This document shows positions 51,271 through 57,257 of a DNA stretch of 64,000 nucleotides, piece after piece. Positions within the stretch are counted from its first letter, which is position 1. Every line of letters begins with the position of its first letter. The DNA is taken from positions 61,607 to 125,606 of IMG/VR virus record IMGVR_UViG_3300045012_000181, one strand, 5' to 3'. The stretch comes from a virus. Both the position numbers and the translations under genes were made by a program. The notes under the pieces are model-generated. The model did no database searches. It was not told the DNA's origin and worked only from the letters and a program-made list of their open reading frames with translations.

Positions 51271-51561
51271 TCAGAGCCTCCAGTTGCGTGTTCCAAAATA
51301 CAGGTGCGCTGCGGATTGAACAAAACCCCCCACGCCCATAACCAATCCGGCATCATGGTTGAAGTGGCTAATCAAGAAGGCCACGAGTATTTCCCCGGCG
51401 ATAAGGGCCGAGCCCTCGCCAAATATTCGTAATGTGCTGGGCCTGGGACCCAGAAGGGGATTGGCCTCCACATAGCCGGGCTTTTTGAGGAAGTGCACCG
51501 TACTGAGACCATCGTAGAAGGCACTCAGACCCAGTGTTATGGCTGCGATTGTTAGAAACAT
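51271..51561 (-). CDS. Membrane protein with DGLST / EANP motif (96 aa)
   Basis: ATG 51561 overlaps the upstream TAA (TAATG) and lies nine bases from AAAGGAGA. Hydrophobic segments at about 1-15, 45-62 and 68-88. D-G-L-S-T-V-H at 17-23 and E-A-N-P-L at 33-37 resemble the D-x-x-S-T/S-x-H ... E-x-N-P pattern in the protein at 38146. I recall similar motifs in small membrane proteins of Acidobacteria, but cannot verify this. Confidence 0.6.
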   Translation of the reverse strand: MFLTIAAITLGLSAFYDGLSTVHFLKKPGYVEANPLLGPRPSTLRIFGEGSALIAGEILVAFLISHFNHDAGLVMGVGGFVQSAAHLYFGTRNWRL

Positions 51562-51935
51562 TAGTGACATTCTCCTTTGCAGCCCACGTGGTTGCACTTG
51601 GGACAACAGGGGCCGAATTCGGCCTCATCTAGAGACATGTCCGCACAACGGCCATGACGTTTGGCCGCTCGGGTCTCTAGTTGCCACAGGGCTTCTTTTA
51701 GGTGGTCAAGCGCCAACAGGTCTTCTACAGCGGGCACTTGCTTGTACACATACCGAAGTCTGTCGCAACAGGCCCGCAGGACCTCTTGAAGAGTCGTGCC
51801 GGAATAGTGTCCCACATTTCCGGGGTACTTGGGGCCCTCTCGCTTCACAAATTGAAGTGTTAGCAAGGACTCCTTGCGGTCGTTATAGTCCAGTTCGTTT
51901 AGTAGGTAGAAATGGCCCGGGTCAAGAACTTTCAT
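51561..51935 (-). CDS. Conserved-looking phage protein with C-terminal Cys cluster (124 aa)
   Basis: Begins MKVLDPGHFYLLNELD, then F-V-K-R-E-G-P-K-Y-P-G-N, a segment I have the impression recurs in phage genomes, though the role is unknown. The C-terminal end (C-C-P-K-C ... C-K-G-E-C) looks zinc-binding. Overlaps both neighbours by one to four bases. Confidence 0.6.
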   Translation of the reverse strand: MKVLDPGHFYLLNELDYNDRKESLLTLQFVKREGPKYPGNVGHYSGTTLQEVLRACCDRLRYVYKQVPAVEDLLALDHLKEALWQLETRAAKRHGRCADMSLDEAEFGPCCPKCNHVGCKGECH

Positions 51936-52051
51936 TGGTGCCCACCTGTATGTAAAATCCTCCAGATAAAATACAAATTGGCCGCCGAAGTTATAAGCGC
52001 TCCGATTGTGCGGATGATGCTAAAGGCGAATTGGAGCTCTTGTCGGTTCAC
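51932..52051 (-). CDS. Small single-span membrane protein (39 aa), GTG start
   Basis: GTG 52051 overlaps the upstream TGA (GTGA). One hydrophobic stretch (FAFSIIRTIGALITSAANLY) spans most of the protein. The longer frame from 52114 lies inside the upstream gene and is rejected. Function unknown. Confidence 0.5.
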   Translation of the reverse strand: MNRQELQFAFSIIRTIGALITSAANLYFIWRILHTGGHQ

Positions 52052-52227
52052 GTTTCTTCTTTTACTAAAACGGGCTCGCCGTTCAATTCCGGGGGGTAAT
52101 GGCGGAGAATCCATTCAAGCCTCTCCGGGCTCACGTACAACTCCCGCCTTTCGGCGGCCATGATGAGGCCATACAGCTCAAGACGGCGGCCCCGCATGGG
52201 ATTCTGGCTGTTCTTCCGATAGGCCAT
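52048..52227 (-). CDS. Small basic protein (59 aa)
   Basis: ATG directly adjoins the TAG of the vWA gene (TAGATG). Residues 1-20 are Arg-rich (YRKNSQNPMRGRRLE), followed by a helix-turn segment with E-R-L-E-W-I-L-R-H-Y-P-P-E-L. Fills an otherwise empty interval exactly. No family recognised. Confidence 0.6.
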   Translation of the reverse strand: MAYRKNSQNPMRGRRLELYGLIMAAERRELYVSPERLEWILRHYPPELNGEPVLVKEET

Positions 52228-52893
52228 CTAGGGCTTGGAATCGTCCGGCGTGGTGTTGAGGGCGCTTGTGGAGCTCGTGATGAAATTGCAGCTGGCCAAG
52301 GCCTGACCAGAGGCATAACTATTGGTTGCGTTATATAGGCTCTTGTAGATGTTAGGAATGTTGAAGGGGTTGTTGTAATCGGTTGCCACAGAGAAGTTGA
52401 AGCCAAGGTTTTGTCCAACGCTCCAGCTATCAGGCCCGGAACCCAAGAAAACAAACTGAAAGTTCTCCGAACGCCTCTCGTCGATAAGACGGCGGACCTG
52501 TTGCAGGGAGTAGTCCCGACTGCGGTTCTCTTGGCCATCTGTAATTACGACTACTAAATTCCTATAATGGCTATCAGAATATCGAAAGGATTCCAGCAAC
52601 AGACCCACAGAGTCCAATAACCTCGTCCAACCCTCCGGACGATACTCTGAGTGTTCCAATTGACCAACATCCCGGATGTCCTTTCGGGATATTAGAAAGT
52701 CCGTCCGTTCATTGAAGACCGCCACGGTAATTTTATACCGCTGTCCGTCTTCTCGGAGCCTGTCCAGATAGTTGTTAACCTCTCGGATGGTCTCATCCCG
52801 GCGCACATCCATGCTACCACTGGCATCCAGCAGCAACGTGACGTTCGTCAAACCCCCAATGGGGTATTGCCTACGACGTTTGTTACTAAGCAT
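52228..52893 (-). CDS. von Willebrand factor A domain protein (221 aa)
   Basis: The MIDAS metal site is complete: D-A-S-G-S at residues 23-27, a Thr in E-G-W-T-R, and the Asp of V-I-T-D-G. The domain runs from about 15 to 190. ATG 52893 follows AAGGAGAAGGAATAAA; the longer frame upstream overlaps the endonuclease. vWA proteins usually bind partners through a bound Mg. With no MoxR ATPase beside it, its partner is unknown. A vWA gene in an early operon is uncommon. Confidence 0.85.
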   Translation of the reverse strand: MLSNKRRRQYPIGGLTNVTLLLDASGSMDVRRDETIREVNNYLDRLREDGQRYKITVAVFNERTDFLISRKDIRDVGQLEHSEYRPEGWTRLLDSVGLLLESFRYSDSHYRNLVVVITDGQENRSRDYSLQQVRRLIDERRSENFQFVFLGSGPDSWSVGQNLGFNFSVATDYNNPFNIPNIYKSLYNATNSYASGQALASCNFITSSTSALNTTPDDSKP

Positions 52894-52894
52894 T

Positions 52895-53347
52895 TTATTC
52901 CTTCTCCTTGTAAACCTTGGTCTCGCGACCCCATCTATCAAGATATTCTAAGATAACGGTACGATTCTTTTCAAACCAACCCAAAGCCGGATTGCAGCGA
53001 GTGCACAACAGTTCCCGCACCTGTCCGGTATCGTGGTTGTGATCGACGGCCAACCGGGTTTTTATGTTGGTACGCTTACAAATGGCGCAAACTCCGGCTT
53101 GTGCAATCAACATCTTGTCGTAGTCTTCAACGGTTATGGCGTATTTGCGCTTGTAAAGCAGTGCCCGGTTTTGCGCACACCGTGCTTCACTGTATTTCTT
53201 GTTGTAGGCTTTGTGGTAGGCGTTGTGCTTCTCGCGCACCCCGGGAGCCTCCCAATGCCGCCATACTTGGTAGCAGTTTTTGCAACGGCCTCTGCAATAG
53301 TAAGGACGGTCTGTATACGGACAATCAGTTATCTGTTTTCTCTGCAC
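52895..53347 (-). CDS. Endonuclease VII-like nuclease 1 (150 aa)
   Basis: Relative of T4 recombination endonuclease VII, which resolves branched DNA. After a Cys-rich, basic N-terminal half (C-P-Y ... C-R-G-R-C-K-N-C), the core shows Y-D-K-M-L-I-A-Q-A-G-V-C-A-I-C, then V-D-H-N-H-D-T-G with the catalytic Asp/His and R-E-L-L-C-T-R-C-N with N-P-A-L-G. The chosen GTG at 53347 overlaps the exonuclease stop by 23 bases; other starts are possible. Free-standing copies often act like homing nucleases. Confidence 0.8.
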   Translation of the reverse strand: MQRKQITDCPYTDRPYYCRGRCKNCYQVWRHWEAPGVREKHNAYHKAYNKKYSEARCAQNRALLYKRKYAITVEDYDKMLIAQAGVCAICKRTNIKTRLAVDHNHDTGQVRELLCTRCNPALGWFEKNRTVILEYLDRWGRETKVYKEKE

Positions 53348-54041
53348 GCGTAGCCCGACCCCATCTCCTGCAGCTTTTGCAAACAAAACGCCGGTACTGC
53401 TTATTGTTGACGTAGGCAAAGCCCCGATATTCCACAGCTCCACCGCACACACCGCATTTCGAACGGTCCATCACCAAACGGGTGTGCGCGTTGTCGAAAG
53501 GCCGGAGTCTAAAGTAAAGTTCCTCGGTGGTTCGAACATCCTGACGGCAATAGTCGACCATTCGGTCCAAAACGCTCAAATCTCCGCGCAACAAGTCCAT
53601 CCAGGATTCCGGAAACCGCAGGCCCTTGTTGCTCTTTTTGTTCTTTAGCTTGAGCACTCGGCCCAAGTTGTCCAGACTATTGGACTTGTACTTGGCCACA
53701 CTGCGTGCAATCAAGCAGGTATCGCGGATTTTAGAATTGGGCAGCGGGGGTAAGTCATGAAAAAGCAAGCGCCCGTTTATAAAACGGCGATCGAAAACCG
53801 CGGCAAAGTGCCCCACCAATATGTCGGCCTTCTCGAACACAGCGGCGGCGCGTTCCAGCACGCTCCGGTCGTCTAGGGCCAACAGTTCCTTTTCTGAAAC
53901 CGTGATGTCATAAACTTTGGGATCGTCAGCCCATTTATAGCACAAGGTGACAATCATGCCCTGATCGGCGTGCAGGGCGCCTACCCCGAGCGTTTCTATA
54001 TCGAACGTGAGCACTCGAACTTCGTTACTTTTGTTTGCCAT
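53325..54041 (-). CDS. DnaQ-like 3'-5' exonuclease with zinc-ribbon tail (238 aa)
   Basis: DEDD-type exonuclease: D14-I-E16 (Exo I), G-H-F ... F-D84 (Exo II, with His in place of the usual Asn) and Y164-C-R-Q-D168 (Exo III). A C-terminal zinc ribbon uses C196xxC199 and C221xxC224. Close in plan to the YprB/RNase H-like exonucleases. AAGGAAATAG precedes the ATG. It may degrade host DNA or help replication proofreading; the polymerase has its own exonuclease domain. Confidence 0.85.
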   Translation of the reverse strand: MANKSNEVRVLTFDIETLGVGALHADQGMIVTLCYKWADDPKVYDITVSEKELLALDDRSVLERAAAVFEKADILVGHFAAVFDRRFINGRLLFHDLPPLPNSKIRDTCLIARSVAKYKSNSLDNLGRVLKLKNKKSNKGLRFPESWMDLLRGDLSVLDRMVDYCRQDVRTTEELYFRLRPFDNAHTRLVMDRSKCGVCGGAVEYRGFAYVNNKQYRRFVCKSCRRWGRATRAEKTDN

Positions 54042-54354
54042 CTATTTCCTTTAGGACCTGCTGCGCAGGGGGATTTTTTAGATACTCAACCATATTCTGA
54101 AGCCAAGAAATGTTGTCCACACGACCCAGTCGGCGGTTACAGCCATAGTGCCGGCCGCCACAGAGCAGGCCCCGTACTGAGCGCCTTTTGTCTTTTATCC
54201 TGTGGTCGTGGTCGGTTTCCACGCGGAGGCCCTGTTTTGAGCCGCGGCGAAGGGGCCGCTTACAAGCCGCACACAACCAGTTCTGAAAGTCGCCGATGGC
54301 CGTCCACTCCTCCAGTGTTATGCCGTAAGTTCGCTTAAGATAGGCGTTGTTCAA
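54025..54354 (-). CDS. Endonuclease VII-like nuclease 2 (109 aa), TTG start
   Basis: Core motifs: Y-G-I-T-L-E-E-W near 10-17, W-L-C-A-A-C, V-E-T-D-H-D-H near 45-51 and V-R-G-L-L-C-G ... Y-G-C-N-R-R-L-G near 61-76. TTG overlaps the upstream TGA (TTGA). It lacks the N-terminal Cys-rich half of the other copy. Probable role: resolution of recombination intermediates before packaging. Confidence 0.82.
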   Translation of the reverse strand: MNNAYLKRTYGITLEEWTAIGDFQNWLCAACKRPLRRGSKQGLRVETDHDHRIKDKRRSVRGLLCGGRHYGCNRRLGRVDNISWLQNMVEYLKNPPAQQVLKEIDGKQK

Positions 54355-54593
54355 CGGAGCTTCCGAACGCGTTTTACCATTCCGCGTGGAATGAAACTCG
54401 GCAACAAGACCTTCTCCAGTTCTTTATCCTCATTGTCGATGCCCGAGGCCAAACAGATTCCCCGTTTTGTGTTTCGAACCAATATACCGGCACTCACAAC
54501 CTCCACGCCCTCCTCATAGGGTGCACACCAGCCCCGACCGCCACAAGCATCTTCCCAGATGACCTCTACGCAATCCCCGATTTTGAGTTTCAT
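54351..54593 (-). CDS. Hypothetical beta-barrel-like protein (80 aa)
   Basis: MKLKIGDCVEVIWEDACGG with alternating strands, like small SH3-type barrels. ATG overlaps the previous gene by four bases (ATGA). No family recognised. Confidence 0.5.
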   Translation of the reverse strand: MKLKIGDCVEVIWEDACGGRGWCAPYEEGVEVVSAGILVRNTKRGICLASGIDNEDKELEKVLLPSFIPRGMVKRVRKLR

Positions 54594-54811
54594 CGAGTGC
54601 CCTCATCACTGCAGACAAACAAAAGTTTGCCATCCGTGGGCCTGACAAAAATTTCTACTGTGTCGGTAGCCTCGGGGGTTTTTCTGATGGCGTAGACCCT
54701 CACAAGACCCTCAAAGGGCGCAGCATATGTGATGTGGTAGTCCTTGCTGAAGGGCGCCAGTGCAGTGGCCGTGGCATCCCGGATGAGTAAATCGTAGAAT
54801 TTTACGTTCAT
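54590..54811 (-). CDS. Hypothetical protein (73 aa)
   Basis: ATG at 54811 overlaps the ATPase stop (ATGA), favouring it over an in-frame start 78 bases upstream. Product MNVKFYDLLIRDATATALAP is alpha/beta. No family recognised. Confidence 0.5.
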   Translation of the reverse strand: MNVKFYDLLIRDATATALAPFSKDYHITYAAPFEGLVRVYAIRKTPEATDTVEIFVRPTDGKLLFVCSDEGTR

Positions 54812-55671
54812 AGGTCTTTGTACTTTCCTTTCGGCCATCCAGTGGCTTTTTCGGTAGGCCCTCCAAACGTAAAGGACTCTCCCAACCACTGTATCGTTCC
54901 GTTACGCAAGCGGCGTACGAACAAATCCTCAATAGGCTCCCCCCGCCGCAGTTCAAAGGATAGTTTCAGAACGGGTTCGGGTGTGTGTTCGCTACTAAGC
55001 CTAGTAACCTCCAGGAGCGTGTCCAAATCTCCATAAAGCGCACTGCTACCGCGCATGCGGTCACCACCACGCTTCTGCTTGGCCGGATCAGGGTCTTGTT
55101 TACCAATGTGGTGAATGAACATCACGGCGGTTTTGTGGTCCTCGATTATATGATCCGCTACTCGCATGAGTGCGCCCATTTCCTGGCTATCATTTTCATT
55201 GCTTAGGTTGAACTTAGCAAAGGGATCGAACACGATCACCTCGGGTTTGATATCCTTAATCAAGCAGTTTATGTAATCTCGTCCTTCTGCTGTATCCAGA
55301 CGCATGGCCGTATCTCTGGATTGAATAAAGAACGGGAGTCCTTCGGGTTCCACACCTGCCGTCAGCCCCGGCAAGCCTTCTTTGCCTCTTAGTCGCTCCA
55401 ATAGACCCTGTTCGCCCATCTCCATTTCCAGATACAAAACCCTTCTAGGTTGCGGAACGGGCAGTACAGGTACGCCGGAAGCATAGGAGGCGTCGAACAA
55501 TCGTCTGCCGCGGGCGATGTCAAGCATTATATTCAACATAATAAAGGACTTGTTGGTTTTTGGACTCCCGGCCATAAAAAGTTTCCCGCCGCAGGGGAGT
55601 ACCCCTCTGCCTATCACGTGCGCCCCGGGTTTATACTCCAGTTTCAAGAAGTCCGCCAGAGACAGGGCCAC
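54808..55671 (-). CDS. RepA-like hexameric helicase-type ATPase (AAA_25 group, 287 aa)
   Basis: RecA-fold ATPase of the plasmid RepA/AAA_25 type. The Walker A loop reads G-S-P-K-T-N-K-S at 35-42, with Asn in place of the usual Gly before Lys-Ser. Walker B is V-I-V-F-D-P near 150-155, and F-I-H-H-I-G-K near 175 is the conserved sensor segment. GTG 55671 follows GGAGGTCTTGA. This is the best candidate for the replicative helicase, with no separate primase seen in the window. Confidence 0.8.
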   Translation of the reverse strand: MALSLADFLKLEYKPGAHVIGRGVLPCGGKLFMAGSPKTNKSFIMLNIMLDIARGRRLFDASYASGVPVLPVPQPRRVLYLEMEMGEQGLLERLRGKEGLPGLTAGVEPEGLPFFIQSRDTAMRLDTAEGRDYINCLIKDIKPEVIVFDPFAKFNLSNENDSQEMGALMRVADHIIEDHKTAVMFIHHIGKQDPDPAKQKRGGDRMRGSSALYGDLDTLLEVTRLSSEHTPEPVLKLSFELRRGEPIEDLFVRRLRNGTIQWLGESFTFGGPTEKATGWPKGKYKDL

Positions 55672-56170
55672 TCAAGACCTCCATGCCCAAGTTAGAGGGT
55701 TTCTGTAAATTACGCGGTTGCTCATCTTTTGTTTTGCGTTTCTTCCAATTACAGTTTGCGCACAGCAGCTGGTATTTTCCGGTTGTGTCGGCAATAACTT
55801 TCTTATGGAAACGAGAATGGTTATACTTTAGAGCTTTATGTTCTTGTACACCTCCGCCGTCGACATGATCGATTTGCAGCATGTCCTTATCAGTGCATCC
55901 AAATGTACCATCCTCGTTTAGCCATCTACAGTTGGGATTCGCGCACCTATTTCCTAGCTTATCAAAAGCAGCATCTCGAAGTTTGTTGTAGTATTTCTTA
56001 TCGGCCACTCTGTGCCTTCCGAAGAACCTCTGTTTATGTTTTTTATTTTTCTCTTCACAATCTTTACATGTCACCCTACCCGCAGGAACCTTATTTCTTA
56101 TACAGGTCGGGCATATTCCAGCGGCTTTGTTTCGCTTGTAACGTTCTCGTAACCAAGCCGCAGTTGGCAC
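55631..56170 (-). CDS. HNH homing endonuclease (179 aa), GTG start
   Basis: GTG 56170 overlaps the upstream TAG (TAGTG) and is preceded by AGAGAGG. N-terminal Cys4 unit (C-P-T-C and C-K-D-C), basic linker, then the HNH core with M-L-Q-I-D-H-V-D-G-G-G and L-L-C-A-N-C-N-W. Its 3' end overlaps the ATPase start by 41 bases, so it is wedged between two replication genes. Lower GC content marks it as an insertion. Confidence 0.9.
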   Translation of the reverse strand: MPTAAWLRERYKRNKAAGICPTCIRNKVPAGRVTCKDCEEKNKKHKQRFFGRHRVADKKYYNKLRDAAFDKLGNRCANPNCRWLNEDGTFGCTDKDMLQIDHVDGGGVQEHKALKYNHSRFHKKVIADTTGKYQLLCANCNWKKRKTKDEQPRNLQKPSNLGMEVLSGPVSGGLLETGV

Positions 56171-56574
56171 TAAGCCTCTCTTTTGGGATAAATGATTGCT
56201 ACAAGCGTTCCGTCTGTGGGATTGGCACTCAGGCCCTCTCGAATAAAGTGCACACGCTTTCTGAATAGGCGCAACTCCGCACCATGTTGCTTTAGCACGT
56301 GGAACCATTCCGTGTCCGTGCGGGCCGGAACCACGTAGACCACCACGCGAGCCCCGCTTGATAGGCCTTTTAGGACCCAAGGCCCAATATCGGACCAAGG
56401 CGGATTTACAAAGACTCTTTTGTCGGTCCAATCCAACTTCAGACCATCCGAGTCCTTCTCGGGATCGAATTGGGAGTTCAGGGGACAGGGGTCCAAGTCG
56501 AAATCGAACTCCGTGTTGAGGGCTTGGAACAGGTAATCCGGGGTGGCGTAGTTGTTATTGCCCGACCATTTCAC
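56170..56574 (-). CDS. Phage N-6-adenine DNA methyltransferase, Dam-like (134 aa)
   Basis: Short phage Dam family: N-N-N-Y-A-T-P-D at 6-13, L-D-P-C at 27-30 and the catalytic N-P-P-W at 57-60, followed by W-V-L-K. The family methylates adenine, often protecting phage DNA from host restriction. At 134 residues it is at the short end of the family; the C-terminal strand I-I-Y-P-K-R is present. The start overlaps the SerRS-arm gene by 20 bases. Confidence 0.85.
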   Translation of the reverse strand: MKWSGNNNYATPDYLFQALNTEFDFDLDPCPLNSQFDPEKDSDGLKLDWTDKRVFVNPPWSDIGPWVLKGLSSGARVVVYVVPARTDTEWFHVLKQHGAELRLFRKRVHFIREGLSANPTDGTLVAIIYPKREA

Positions 56575-56812
56575 AGAGCTGTTCCTCCAGTTGGGCTATC
56601 CGTAACGTATTGGACCGTATCTGGGCGTCCAAGTAGTAAATCTCGGATTCCAGTTTTTTAATGGCCCGGAGATTTTGTACTTCGGTTTCGGCTTCCCGGC
56701 GCTGAATATCAACGTCCAGGATTTGAGTAACAATGTCCGAATTCAGACCCCGTGCCAGTTGGTTCTCGCGATAGCGCTCGGGCCTTAACCGCATGTCCTT
56801 GATGTCGTGCAT
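56555..56812 (-). CDS. Stand-alone SerRS N-terminal arm homologue (85 aa)
   Basis: The opening MHDIKDMRLRPERYR and R-G-L near 21-23, then I-L-D-V-D-I-Q-R-R-E near 31-40 and E-V-Q-N-L-R-A-I-K-K near 44-53, follow the start of bacterial seryl-tRNA synthetase, whose first ~100 residues form a two-helix coiled coil that grips the long variable arm of tRNA-Ser. The rest (LDAQIRSNTLRIAQLEEQL) supplies the second helix. No catalytic domain follows. ATG overlaps nothing but adjoins the upstream TAG (TAGATG), with AAGAAGATGA before it. It may bind tRNA-Ser or mimic SerRS. Confidence 0.72.
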   Translation of the reverse strand: MHDIKDMRLRPERYRENQLARGLNSDIVTQILDVDIQRREAETEVQNLRAIKKLESEIYYLDAQIRSNTLRIAQLEEQLCEMVGQ

Positions 56813-57100
56813 CTAGTTCATCTTCTTGAAACTCAGGCCCGCCGGCATGGCCAGAGGCCCATCGGCCACGTCCATCTCCTCTGCAGCGATGGCGTTCCGG
56901 GCCTTTATTGTTGCGAGAGTGCGCTGAGTTTGTTCTTGGAGAGTTTCAAGCTCACAACTTGGAAAGATACCCAACCTATAGCGAATTCCATCCTGGCCCA
57001 TTATGGGCCTGTGCACCAAGGTTAGGTACCTGAATTCCCGCAGCACTATGCAGGGTTCATCAGTGAGCACGTTATACAAGACTTCACCGTATTTATTCAA
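56813..57100 (-). CDS. Hypothetical protein (95 aa), TTG start
   Basis: TTG 57100 follows AAGGAAAACAA, overlapping the upstream gene by eight bases. Residues 1-50 are beta-like (MNKYGEVLYNVLTDEPCIV), then a helix (TLQEQTQRTLATIKARNAI). No family recognised. Confidence 0.55.
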   Translation of the reverse strand: MNKYGEVLYNVLTDEPCIVLREFRYLTLVHRPIMGQDGIRYRLGIFPSCELETLQEQTQRTLATIKARNAIAAEEMDVADGPLAMPAGLSFKKMN

Positions 57101-57257
57101 TTGTTTTCCTTAAAAACCTTAGAAGAGCCTTGGAACAGTCTTGACACAGCTCTTTGTCCACATCAAGAGACAGTCCCTCCAGACTTAAACGACATTGTTC
57201 ACAAAACTCAGGTATGTCTTTAGCACATCTATCACATCTGACTACGGTTTTTCTCAT
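57093..57257 (-). CDS. Small zinc-ribbon protein (54 aa)
   Basis: ATG overlaps the polymerase stop (ATGA). C8-D-R-C11, C19-E-Q-C22 and C38-Q-D-C41 give six Cys in CxxC pairs within 54 residues. Lys/Arg-rich at both ends. Probably a nucleic-acid-binding accessory; not otherwise recognised. Confidence 0.65.
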   Translation of the reverse strand: MRKTVVRCDRCAKDIPEFCEQCRLSLEGLSLDVDKELCQDCSKALLRFLRKTIE

